A DNA stretch of 64,000 nucleotides. Source: Mycolicibacterium frederiksbergense. GTDB lineage: Bacteria; Actinomycetota; Actinomycetes; Mycobacteriales; Mycobacteriaceae. The stretch spans positions 3,704,249 to 3,768,248 of the forward strand of contig NZ_CP038799.1 of assembly GCF_012223425.1 (NCBI RefSeq), written 5' to 3'. The translations under genes were made by a program, and so were the position numbers. Under the pieces are notes generated by a model. That model made no database searches. It had not been told where the DNA came from and saw nothing but the letters and a program-made list of their open reading frames with translations. Shown here one piece after another: positions 50,971-58,788 of the stretch. Each line of letters begins with the position of its first letter. Positions within the stretch are counted from its first letter, which is position 1.

Positions 50971-52050
50971 ATGCCAAGCATCCCCCAATCTCTGTTGTGG
51001 ATCTCCCTCGTCGTGCTGTGGCTCTTCGTGCTGGTGCCGATGCTGGTGAGCAAACGCGACAATGTCCGGCGCACAAGCGATGTCGCGCTGGCGACTCGCG
51101 TGCTCAATTCCGGGCGCAATGCCCGGCTCCGGCGTCCGCGTGCGTCGGCCGGCCACAACAGCGACCCGCACTGGCAGCCGGTCGACGAGTACGAAGGTGA
51201 GTACGCCGACGATCGCGACGACGAACCTGCCGACGAGTCGTCACGCCGGCGTGCCGTGGTGCTGGCCGCCGCCGCAGAAGAGTCGGCCGAATCGCCCTAC
51301 CTCGATGTCGACATCGTCGACGAGGACTCCGGTGCCCTGCCCATCGGCGAATCGTTCCGTCAGGAACAGACCGGTCCGGTGACCGAAGAGCTGACCCTCG
51401 ATTTCGACGCCCCGGAGCCCCAGATGGCGCCGCAGCCGGTCGCCGAGACCGCCGACGAGGTGGCCGACGCCGAGCAGTCGATCACCGAGGACGACCTTGC
51501 CGAGGATGACGTCACCGAGGACGACCTTGCCACCGACGACGACTACGAGTACGTCGAGGACTCGTCCGGCCTGGAAGCCGAGGCCGACAACGAGCCCGAA
51601 CTGGCCGAGTCGATGGCCTCCGCGCGGCGCAATCGCTACGAATCCAAAACCGCGCAGGCGGTGAGCGCCCGCAAGTACGCCTTCCGCAAGAAGGTCCTGC
51701 TGACGATGGCTGTGCTGCTCGTGCTCTCCGCGGTGCTGGCCGCGGTGCTGTCGCCGGGGCTGTGGTGGGCGGTCGGGACGGTGGCCACGGTTACCGTGCT
51801 GTACCTGGGATACCTGCGGCGTCAGACCCGCATCGAGGAGCAGGTGCGCCGCCGGCGCGCGCAGCGGATGATGCGGTCGCGGCTCGGCGTCGAGAACACC
51901 GAAGACGGCGACTTCGACGTGGTGCCCGCGCGGCTGCGCCGCCCCGGTGCGGCCGTGCTGGAGATCGACGACGAGGACCCGGCCTTCGAGCATCTGGAGT
52001 ACGCCCGCTTCGCCCGTGAGTACGACCTGCCGCGGGCGGCGGGGCAGTAG
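50971..52050 (+). CDS. GlpR/SepX-family divisome membrane protein (Rv0996-like)
   Basis: A 359-residue membrane protein. One helix lies at the very N-terminus (SLLWISLVVLWLFVLVPMLV), and two lie near 246-290 (LLTMAVLLVLSAVLAAVLSP, WWAVGTVATVTVLYLGYLRR). Between them is a long, very acidic cytoplasmic region with short repeats (ITEDDLAEDDVTEDDLATDD). This architecture is that of SepX in Streptomyces and GlpR in Corynebacterium, the membrane receptor of Glp. GGGGAAAGGAAAGG precedes the ATG. The 220-base gap before it is less GC-rich near 50830-50900 and may hold its promoter. Confidence 0.85.
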   Translation: MPSIPQSLLWISLVVLWLFVLVPMLVSKRDNVRRTSDVALATRVLNSGRNARLRRPRASAGHNSDPHWQPVDEYEGEYADDRDDEPADESSRRRAVVLAAAAEESAESPYLDVDIVDEDSGALPIGESFRQEQTGPVTEELTLDFDAPEPQMAPQPVAETADEVADAEQSITEDDLAEDDVTEDDLATDDDYEYVEDSSGLEAEADNEPELAESMASARRNRYESKTAQAVSARKYAFRKKVLLTMAVLLVLSAVLAAVLSPGLWWAVGTVATVTVLYLGYLRRQTRIEEQVRRRRAQRMMRSRLGVENTEDGDFDVVPARLRRPGAAVLEIDDEDPAFEHLEYARFAREYDLPRAAGQ

Positions 52051-52100
52051 CCGCCGGTTTCGGTTGCCGCAGGTGTTCCTGGTAGCCTGCTATCGGTCAA

Positions 52101-52173
52101 GGGGCTATAGCGCAGTTGGTAGCGCGTCTCGTTCGCATCGAGAAGGTCAGGGGTTCGATTCCCCTTAGCTCCA
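52101..52173 (+). tRNA. tRNA-Ala (anticodon CGC)
   Basis: A complete cloverleaf of 73 bases. The acceptor stem pairs GGGGCTA with TAGCTCC (one G-T wobble), the D arm GCGC...GCGC surrounds AGTTGGTA, the anticodon stem TCTCG/CGAGA holds the loop TTCGCAT with anticodon CGC, and the T arm is AGGGG TTCGATT CCCCT. The discriminator base is A and CCA is not encoded. An integrase remnant lies just downstream, so this gene has served as an attachment site. Confidence 0.96.
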
Positions 52174-52180
52174 CAGAGTT

Positions 52181-52277
52181 TGAGCAGTTCAGGGCGGATG
52201 ACGGCGTAGATGACAAGAGTCGTCGACGCTCCGGCATGGCCCAGCATCCGCTGCACCGCCCTCACGTTGGCCGACGA
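52181..52277 (-). pseudogene. Tyrosine integrase, C-terminal remnant
   Basis: On the minus strand, about 30 codons read ANVRAVQRMLGHAGASTTLV IYAVI, the H-box and Tyr region of phage-type tyrosine recombinases (LGHASxxTTxxxY). Nothing of the rest of the integrase remains. It lies eight bases after the tRNA-Ala gene, the normal place for an integrase next to its attachment site. Confidence 0.75.
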
Positions 52278-52281
52278 CCAG

Positions 52282-52851
52282 CTAGACGACCGAGTCACCG
52301 GGGTCGACCGTGTAGGGCGGCCCGAGGAACCGCCGCACCATCTCGTCCTCGGCGTCGGCGTCTTTGAGCGGCCAGTACCACAGTGCCAGGAACGTACGGA
52401 CCAACCATTGCGCGGCAAGGGGATCGGGCGTGCTGAGCCCGACCATTTCGGTCGCGAAACGGGAGACGATGGGTGAGTCGGTGAGCCACTCCTCTCCGGG
52501 AAGCGTGGCCATCGAACGCATGATCTTCGCAAGTGGATCGGCGCGCAGGCGCTGCAAGGCGACCGTCGTGGCGGTGACGACTCGTTCTGGACCTGTCAGC
52601 CCGGCGATGGCCTCACGAACCGAGTCCAGGATCCGCTCCGCTTGCAAGCTCAGCACGACGTCGCGGATTGCAGCCTTACCTCCGGTGTGGCGGTAGACGG
52701 TCGCCGGTGAACAGTGAACGGCGGCCGCCAGAGAGTCGATGCTGAAAGCGTCGTAGCCGTGCCGCGACATCAATTTCGCAGCCTCGGTGTAGATCCGTTC
52801 AGCCGCCTCGTCATGGCGAGCCCGCCCAACCAGCCAGTCGTTGGTCGCCAT
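52282..52851 (-). CDS. TetR-family transcriptional regulator
   Basis: A 189-residue repressor-type regulator. The N-terminal helix-turn-helix is RIYTEAAKLMSRHGYDAFSIDSLAAAVHCSPATVYRHTGGKAAI, a TetR signature. The C-terminal ligand domain (PERVVTATTVALQRLRADPLAKIM, WLVRTFLALWYWPLKDADAE) resembles regulators placed beside P450 and steroid-type gene clusters. It is divergent from the P450 gene with a 192-base gap that holds a 19-bp palindrome, so it very probably controls that cluster and itself. Confidence 0.92.
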   Translation of the reverse strand: MATNDWLVGRARHDEAAERIYTEAAKLMSRHGYDAFSIDSLAAAVHCSPATVYRHTGGKAAIRDVVLSLQAERILDSVREAIAGLTGPERVVTATTVALQRLRADPLAKIMRSMATLPGEEWLTDSPIVSRFATEMVGLSTPDPLAAQWLVRTFLALWYWPLKDADAEDEMVRRFLGPPYTVDPGDSVV

Positions 52852-52887
52852 CGCTCAGTCGATCCAACGCCGCGAAGCCATGAAGAG

Positions 52888-52906
52888 TTTCTATCATTGT
52901 GAGAAA
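52888..52906. promoter_or_regulatory. Palindromic operator between TetR and P450 genes
   Basis: TTTCTATCATTGTGAGAAA: symmetric positions follow TTTCTnnCAnTGnnAGAAA. It is an A+T-rich spot in the divergent gap, 37 bases from the TetR start and 138 bases from the P450 start; the likely binding site of the adjacent TetR protein. Confidence 0.5.
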
Positions 52907-53043
52907 GAAATCGGTCGCCTTCTCATCAAAGGCCCAGGTTGGCTGACTCGCCTGAGAAGCCCGCGGCCGCACTCGTCTCGACGCTGTTTTCACGTTCGCC
53001 GAACACCATTGACGGACATCTACGCCCCGTTCACCCTGAGCGC

Positions 53044-54255
53044 ATGACCCTCTTGGCAGACGCGACCGACTTCTTCGGGATGGACGCTCTACAGGACCCC
53101 TACCCGCTCTATGACCGGATGCGTGCCGAGTCGGCGGTGCACCCCATCGGTGACTCCGGCTTTTACGCGGTGTGTGGCTGGGATGCCGTCACTGAGGTCG
53201 TCAATCGTGCAGACGACTTTTCCTCCAACCTCACCGCAACCATGGTGTATCGGGACGGCATGGTCACCCCGCTCGACATGGGGCCGTTGGGTGGCCCGCA
53301 GCACGCGCTGGCCACCGCCGATGACCCGGTGCACGATGCACACCGCAAGATGCTGGTGCCTCACCTGACCGCCAGACGGATACGCGTCATCGAAGACTTC
53401 GCCGGAGCAACGGCGATCAAGCTGTGGTCCGACGGGATGGTCGACGGTCGGATCGAATGGATGAGTGCGATGGCCAACCGGCTTCCGATGATGGTCGTCG
53501 CCCGCCTGCTCGGACTACCCGAACAGGACGTCGACAAGCTCATCCGGCTGGGCTACGCCACAACGACTCTCCTGGACGGCGTCGTGAGTCCGGCTCAAGT
53601 CGAAGCCGCCGGCATGGCTGCAATGGAGCTCGCCGGGTACGTCATGGCTCACTTCGAGAAGGCTGGTGAACACCCCGCCCCCGGATTGATCGGCGACCTC
53701 GCCGCGCGGTACGCCTCGGGCGAATTGGAACAGCTTCCCGCGATGTCGATCATGTTGACGCTGTTCAGTGCCGCTGGTGAGTCCACTGCTTCCCTTCTGG
53801 GAAGCGCCGCCTGGATCTTGGTGACGCACAGCGACATTCAAGAACAGCTTCGCGCGGACCCCGACCTATTGGGTGCGTTCATCGAAGAGACGCTGCGCTA
53901 TGAGTCGCCGTTTCGCGGTCACTACCGCCACGTAGTCAGAGACACCACGCTGGCCGGCGTCGATGTGCCCGCCGATTCCCGCCTGCTATTGATGTGGGGC
54001 GCCGCCAACCGCGATCCCCAACAGTTCGACAGACCCAACGAGTTCCGGCTCGACCGTAACGGCGCCAAGGGGCACATCACCTTCGGCAAGGGCGCACACT
54101 TCTGCGTCGGTGCCGCGCTGGCACGTCTGGAGGCCCAGATCGTCTTGCGCATGCTGCTGGAACAGACGAATTGGATTCACGCCGACGACATCGGCCAATG
54201 GCTTCCCAGCATCCTTGTCCGCCGACTCGACCATCTGACACTGGTCGTCACATGA
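53044..54255 (+). CDS. Cytochrome P450 monooxygenase
   Basis: Soluble heme monooxygenase of 403 residues, first gene of the cluster. The heme loop is FGKGAHFCVGAALARLEAQ with the proximal Cys354; the K-helix ExxR is EETLRYESP; the I-helix reads LFSAAGESTASLL, where an AGEST replaces the commoner AG(D/E)(D/E)T. It needs an electron-transfer partner (ferredoxin and reductase) that is not encoded nearby. The ATG at 53044 gives a normal-length P450 (MTLLADATDFF). Its stop overlaps the next gene as ATGA. The substrate is unknown; hydrophobic ring compounds are usual for such mycobacterial P450s. Confidence 0.93.
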   Translation: MTLLADATDFFGMDALQDPYPLYDRMRAESAVHPIGDSGFYAVCGWDAVTEVVNRADDFSSNLTATMVYRDGMVTPLDMGPLGGPQHALATADDPVHDAHRKMLVPHLTARRIRVIEDFAGATAIKLWSDGMVDGRIEWMSAMANRLPMMVVARLLGLPEQDVDKLIRLGYATTTLLDGVVSPAQVEAAGMAAMELAGYVMAHFEKAGEHPAPGLIGDLAARYASGELEQLPAMSIMLTLFSAAGESTASLLGSAAWILVTHSDIQEQLRADPDLLGAFIEETLRYESPFRGHYRHVVRDTTLAGVDVPADSRLLLMWGAANRDPQQFDRPNEFRLDRNGAKGHITFGKGAHFCVGAALARLEAQIVLRMLLEQTNWIHADDIGQWLPSILVRRLDHLTLVVT

Positions 54256-54710
54256 CCGAGCAAGCAGAATTGATCGCCTGCTACGAACTGACCCGAGCCA
54301 AGGCCAAGTACTGCCGGACACTCGACACACGCGACTGGAACGCCTTGGCGGCATTGATGACCCCAGACATCGAATTCGGCATGAGTGACGGGCAGTCCGA
54401 GCCGCACATGACCGTAGGACGCGACGAGACACTGGCGCTGCTGCAATCCCTTGTTGCCGGGGCAAGGACCGCTCACCAGGTTCACACACCCGAGATCGAG
54501 CTCAATGACGACGAGGCGTCGGTGATTTGGACGGTGCAGGACCGGGCCGTGTTCGACAACGGCATGTCGGTTACCGGCTACGGGCATTACACCGAGCGTT
54601 GGGTACGCCGAGAAGGCGCGTGGAGGCTGGCCTCGCTTCGGCTCAGCCATCTGCTGACAGACGTTCATCAGAACAACAGCGGGAGCGGGTTGCCCGCGCC
54701 CAAGTGCTGA
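54252..54710 (+). CDS. SnoaL/NTF2-like protein
   Basis: A 152-residue cone-shaped alpha+beta barrel protein of the SnoaL-like group (ELTRAKAKYCRTLDTRDWNALAALMTPDIEFGM, ARTAHQVHTPEIELNDDEASVIWTVQD, GYGHYTERWVRREGAWRLASLRL). The DTRDW and H(Q/T)xHxP features are seen in ring-hydroxylating beta subunits and steroid isomerase-like or dehydratase relatives. Coupled to the P450 by an ATGA overlap, it probably acts on or binds the P450 product; the reaction is unknown. Confidence 0.85.
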   Translation: MTEQAELIACYELTRAKAKYCRTLDTRDWNALAALMTPDIEFGMSDGQSEPHMTVGRDETLALLQSLVAGARTAHQVHTPEIELNDDEASVIWTVQDRAVFDNGMSVTGYGHYTERWVRREGAWRLASLRLSHLLTDVHQNNSGSGLPAPKC

Positions 54711-54765
54711 GCGAATGCCCAGCAATCCCCGGACGTGGCGGTGAACCTCGGGTAGCTTGCGTTAG

Positions 54766-55888
54766 ATGTCCCTCGAGCTGGCGGCGTTCCTACGCACGAC
54801 TCTGCCGCTCGATCTGAGCGGCCTGGCGGCGCTCGATGACGGTCGCTACCACTCCATATGGATGCCCGATCACCTCGTGAGCTTCTGGCCGGACTCGATC
54901 TGGACACCCGAGTTCACCGACCTGGCGCTGGTGTCACCGTCGCCGCACCGCTACCTGGACGCGCTCACGCTTGCCGGGACCGTCGCGGCGCGCACCACGC
55001 ACACCCGCCTGGCCACCAGCGTGCTCGACACCGTCCGCCGCCACCCGGTGATGCTGGCCCAGTCGGCACTGACCCTGAGTCACGTATCGGACGGCCGATT
55101 CATCCTCGGACTCGGCGCCGGGGAGCGGGAAAACCTGGCGCCCTACGGATTCGACGACCGAGCCAGGGTCAGCCGGTTCGGCGAGGCGCTCCGGCTGATC
55201 CGTCTGCTGTGGAACACCGACGGCCCGATCGACTTCGCCGGTGAGTACTTCACGCTGGAGCACGCTCGGCTGGACACCGAGGTGCACCGCACCGGCCTGC
55301 CACCGGTCTGGATCGGGGCCAACGGTCCGCGCATGCTGCGAATGGTCGGTCAGTTCGGCGACGGCTGGTGGCCGACGGGCAGCGCCGGACCCGAAACCTA
55401 TGCCGCCCAGCTGGCCTGCATCCGGGAGGCGGCCGAACAGGCCGGACGCGATCCCCAGGCGATCACGCCGGCGAAGATGGTGGTCTGCCTCATCGGCGAA
55501 CCCGACGAACTGAACGCGATCCTGCAACGCCCGCTGGTGAAGTCGCTGGTGCTGCAACTGACGGCCGACGCACTGGCCGCCGCCGGGCACCGCCATCCGA
55601 TGGGGAGCGTTGGCGCGGGATCCAGGACATCGACCCCGCGTGCTGACCCGCGACAGACTGCTCCGGCTCTTCGACGAGGTCGACCCGGCCGCCATCCTGT
55701 CTGTCGTTCCGCACGGCACGCCCACGGAGGTCGCCGGGCAGATCGCCGACTTCGGGGAGGCGGGCGCCCGGGTGGTGTCCGTACTCGACTACAGCGGAAT
55801 GGCCGGGCAGGCCTACGCCGCGGAGTCGGCCCGCAAGGTTCGTGAGGTCGAGGACGCATTGCTCCAGCGCACAGGAAGCACACCATGA
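54766..55888 (+). pseudogene. LLM-class (F420-type) oxidoreductase with two frameshifts
   Basis: The first 280 codons are a good luciferase-like oxidoreductase (YHSIWMPDHLVSFWPDSIWTP, GRFILGLGAGERENLAPYGF, WIGANGPRMLRMVGQFGDGWW). The frame breaks at a GGGG run (55602-55605): the family sequence continues as ERWRGIQDID one frame away. It breaks again at a CCCC run (55634-55637), after which VLTRDRLLRLFDEVDPAAILSVVPHGTPTEVAGQ continues in a third frame to the stop at 55888. One extra base in each run would give a normal protein of about 374 residues. This could be a young pseudogene or two homopolymer sequencing errors. The stop overlaps the sulfotransferase start (ATGA). Confidence 0.85.
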
Positions 55889-57036
55889 CACATCTGGACG
55901 CGGACGTCCTCATCGCCGACGCTCGGGACACGGCGGGGTTCACCGATTTCGGCGACGACACCCTGCCCGGGCGCGTGGCATCGGTGGTCGACAGACTGAA
56001 CAGCACCGGCCTCGGTGACGCGGGTGCGCGGGCAGCCGCTTCCACGATCGGCGGACTGCTGACCAGCCGGCTGCAGTTCATCGCCGACCGCGCCCGCCTG
56101 CCGCTGGCGGCAGAGCGAATTACCGCCCCGCTCTTCGCCACCGGAGAGCCCAGGTCGGGGACGACGCTGCTGCACGCCCTGCTGGCCGAGGACGAGGATT
56201 CGCGCGCGCTGCGATTCTGGGAGGTGATGTATCCCTCCCCGCCGCCCGGCCCGGCTGTCGCCGACGACCCGCGCCGGGCGCAGGCTGACGCCGATTGGCG
56301 CGAGATCCTCGACCGGATCCCACCCTGGATCGTCAGCCACCCCTACAACGATCTGCTCGGTGCCGGGCTGCCCGAGTGTGAACGCACGTGGGCCTTCGAC
56401 TTTCGCGCCATGAACCCCAGCGCCTGGTGGCGGGTTCCGTCGACGATCCAGAACTTCGACCAAGACCATCACGCGCAGTACGCCCTGCACCACATGATGC
56501 TGCAGCACATCCAATACACCCGCCCGCCGAAGCGTTGGGTGCTCAAGGGTTTTCACGGCCGACGCCTACGGGCGCTGTTCGACACCTATCCCGACGCCCG
56601 CGTCGTCTGGGTGCATCGCGACCCCGTGCAGGTGCTTGCCTCACAGATCGTGGCGTTCGGGCAGATCAACGAGAGCCTTGCCGGGAAGCTGGACTGGAAT
56701 CAGTACGCCAAGAACACGATCGAGGGTTCGCGGGGCAACTTTCACGCCTACCTCACCGACCCACTCGTCGACGACCCGCGCATCCACCACGTCCGCTACC
56801 GCGACTTCGTCACCGACCCGGTCGCCACGATCGGCGGGTTCTACGACTTCGCCGGAGTGCCGTTGTCCGCCACCGCCGAGAAGGCGATGCGCGACTACCT
56901 GGTGACCAACCGCGGTGATCGGTACGGCAAGTTCACCTACTCCACCGACGTCCTACCGGTTCCCGTGCAGGACCTGCACCACGAATTCACCGCCTACCGA
57001 GAGCGGTTCGGCATCGACATCGAGACAAGGCGCTGA
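55885..57036 (+). CDS. PAPS-dependent sulfotransferase family protein
   Basis: A 383-residue sulfotransferase. The 5'-phosphosulfate loop is TGEPRSGTTLLHALL (87-94 core), and the 3'-phosphate-binding segment is VVWVHRDPVQVLASQI, near residue 240. An N-terminal helical region of 80 residues precedes the fold. Proteins of this type transfer sulfate from PAPS to hydroxyl groups of lipids or steroids; many actinobacterial members with this N-terminus are uncharacterised. It starts inside the stop of the oxidoreductase gene and overlaps the next gene by one base (TGATG). Confidence 0.9.
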   Translation: MTHLDADVLIADARDTAGFTDFGDDTLPGRVASVVDRLNSTGLGDAGARAAASTIGGLLTSRLQFIADRARLPLAAERITAPLFATGEPRSGTTLLHALLAEDEDSRALRFWEVMYPSPPPGPAVADDPRRAQADADWREILDRIPPWIVSHPYNDLLGAGLPECERTWAFDFRAMNPSAWWRVPSTIQNFDQDHHAQYALHHMMLQHIQYTRPPKRWVLKGFHGRRLRALFDTYPDARVVWVHRDPVQVLASQIVAFGQINESLAGKLDWNQYAKNTIEGSRGNFHAYLTDPLVDDPRIHHVRYRDFVTDPVATIGGFYDFAGVPLSATAEKAMRDYLVTNRGDRYGKFTYSTDVLPVPVQDLHHEFTAYRERFGIDIETRR

Positions 57037-58280
57037 TGGCGTTCGGGGACGGCGCGGACGACGAGGCGTTGCGCGCGGCGTGGCACGAGTTCTGCGACCG
57101 GCTCAAGGCCGCCGGAGATCTGGCCTTCAAGGCCACCTCACCCGCGGACGCCCTGCAGCGCGCCGACGCCTTCCGCTACCTGACGCAGAACCTGGGGCAG
57201 GCCTACGATCTCGCCCTGGAAACCAAGGACACCCGGTATCCGATGATCCACCCGTTCTGCGGGCCCACCCGCAAGCTCGGCGGCGACAATGCCGACTTCG
57301 TCTATCTGCAGGCGTGGATCGACGGCGCCTCGACGTACCGGATTGCCGGTAACCGGGGCAGCGCGCGTTTCATCAACTTCACCGTCCAGGGGGCGCGGCC
57401 CGAGAAGGACGTGTACTACGGCGCTGATCATCCGAACCTGCACGAGCCCTTCGGCGACACCCCGGAAGCGAACATCACCGGTGACGACCTGGTCACCGAA
57501 CCCGACGGCAGCTTCGTCCTCTACGTCGGTGGTGCACGCCGAGAACCGAATTGGCTGCCGACCACACCGGGATCACGCAAGCTGTTCATGCGTCAGGGCT
57601 TCGACTCCTGGACCGAGCGTTCGGCACAATTCAGCATCGAGCGCACCGACATGGACGAGCCCCGCCCCGTGCCGACACCGCAGGATCTCATCGCGTCGAT
57701 GCAGTGGGCCGGCGACTTCCTCACCGGAGCCATGACGGACTGGCCGGACCGCGAACTGGAGATCGGTTCGCTATTCGGCGAGCCGGAGCCCAACGTGTTC
57801 CCCGGTGCGCGCTTCGCCGGCACGGCGGAGCAACGCGATGCCCGGCGCGGGCGGCTCATCGTCACCATGCCGTGGCGCCTCGGGCCGGACGAGGCGTTGG
57901 TCGTCGAGTTTCCCGACGACGGACAGTTCTGGATGCTGACCAACATGGGCTCGTTCTGGAACAGCATGGACTACCTGTACCGCCCGGTGAGCTACACGCC
58001 GAGCAGAGCGGCGACCGACTCCGACGGCCGTGTACGAATGGTCATGGCCCACAACGACCCCGGCGTGCACAACTGGATCGACACCCAACACTTCAGTGAG
58101 GGTTATCTCACGATGCGGGTGATCGGAAGTCGACAATTGCCCGAGGTCAGCACTTCGGTCGTGCGCCTGGCCGAGCTCGACGCGGTGTTGCCGGCCGGCA
58201 CCCGGCGTGTCACGCCGCAGGAGCGGGCCGCGCAACTGCACGCACGCTTCGACGCCATCCGCGCCAGATACCGGATCTGA
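57036..58280 (+). CDS. DUF1214-containing protein
   Basis: A 414-residue protein of unknown function. The C-terminal third matches DUF1214 (RGRLIVTMPWRLGPDEALVVEFPDDGQFWMLTNMGSFWNSMDYLYRPVSYTPSRA, MVMAHNDPGVHNWIDTQHFSEGYLTMR); the first part is RFINFTVQGARPEKDVYYG-type beta structure. There is no signal peptide or membrane helix. Such proteins often lie beside sulfotransferases and oxidoreductases in mycobacteria, as here, with overlapping start and stop codons. A lipid- or steroid-binding role is conceivable, but nothing in the sequence proves it. Confidence 0.85.
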   Translation: MAFGDGADDEALRAAWHEFCDRLKAAGDLAFKATSPADALQRADAFRYLTQNLGQAYDLALETKDTRYPMIHPFCGPTRKLGGDNADFVYLQAWIDGASTYRIAGNRGSARFINFTVQGARPEKDVYYGADHPNLHEPFGDTPEANITGDDLVTEPDGSFVLYVGGARREPNWLPTTPGSRKLFMRQGFDSWTERSAQFSIERTDMDEPRPVPTPQDLIASMQWAGDFLTGAMTDWPDRELEIGSLFGEPEPNVFPGARFAGTAEQRDARRGRLIVTMPWRLGPDEALVVEFPDDGQFWMLTNMGSFWNSMDYLYRPVSYTPSRAATDSDGRVRMVMAHNDPGVHNWIDTQHFSEGYLTMRVIGSRQLPEVSTSVVRLAELDAVLPAGTRRVTPQERAAQLHARFDAIRARYRI

Positions 58281-58281
58281 C

Positions 58282-58788
58282 ATGGACCCGAGTCTCGAGG
58301 CGCTCGCCGCGTCGGCTTTCGACAACGTCTACCACGTGGGCCACCTCGTCCCTGATCTGTCGGCTGCGATGCAATCACTCACCGCGGCACTGCAGATCAC
58401 GTGGGCGCCACCGTTCGAGATGCGTAGCGGCTTCGTCGGCCCGGACGGCTCCGCGGACGACCAGATCGTGCGCATCGCGTTCTCCATGTCCGGCCCGCCC
58501 TACTTGGAGCTGATCGAGGTCGTCGCCGCCGCCGACTCGATCTTCGCCGAACCGAAGCGTGGCGGCATGCACCACGTCGGCTACTACGCACAGCGCTGGC
58601 GCGACGATGTCGCGCGGCTGCGGGACGACGGTTGGGAGTTGGAGCGCACGGGTGCCGGCGTGGCATTTCTGCGCGACCCTCGCAGCGGGCTTCGTGTGGA
58701 GGTGGTGAGCTTCAAGGGCCGCGACTTCCTGACCCGGATACTCGACGGTGCGATGGCGCGGGAATACCCCCTGACCGAGCGCCCGTGA
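58282..58788 (+). CDS. VOC (glyoxalase/dioxygenase-fold) protein
   Basis: A 168-residue vicinal-oxygen-chelate protein. The paired beta-alpha-beta-beta-beta modules start FDNVYHVGHLVPDLSAAMQSL and GGMHHVGYYAQRWRDDVARLRDDG; His in YHVGH, Glu in YLELIEV and His in MHHVGY could bind a metal ion, and Glu in GLRVEVVSF a fourth ligand position. Members include epimerases, glyoxalases and extradiol dioxygenases. It lies one base after the DUF1214 gene, and its stop overlaps the esterase start as GTGA, so it belongs to the same operon. Confidence 0.87.
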   Translation: MDPSLEALAASAFDNVYHVGHLVPDLSAAMQSLTAALQITWAPPFEMRSGFVGPDGSADDQIVRIAFSMSGPPYLELIEVVAAADSIFAEPKRGGMHHVGYYAQRWRDDVARLRDDGWELERTGAGVAFLRDPRSGLRVEVVSFKGRDFLTRILDGAMAREYPLTERP

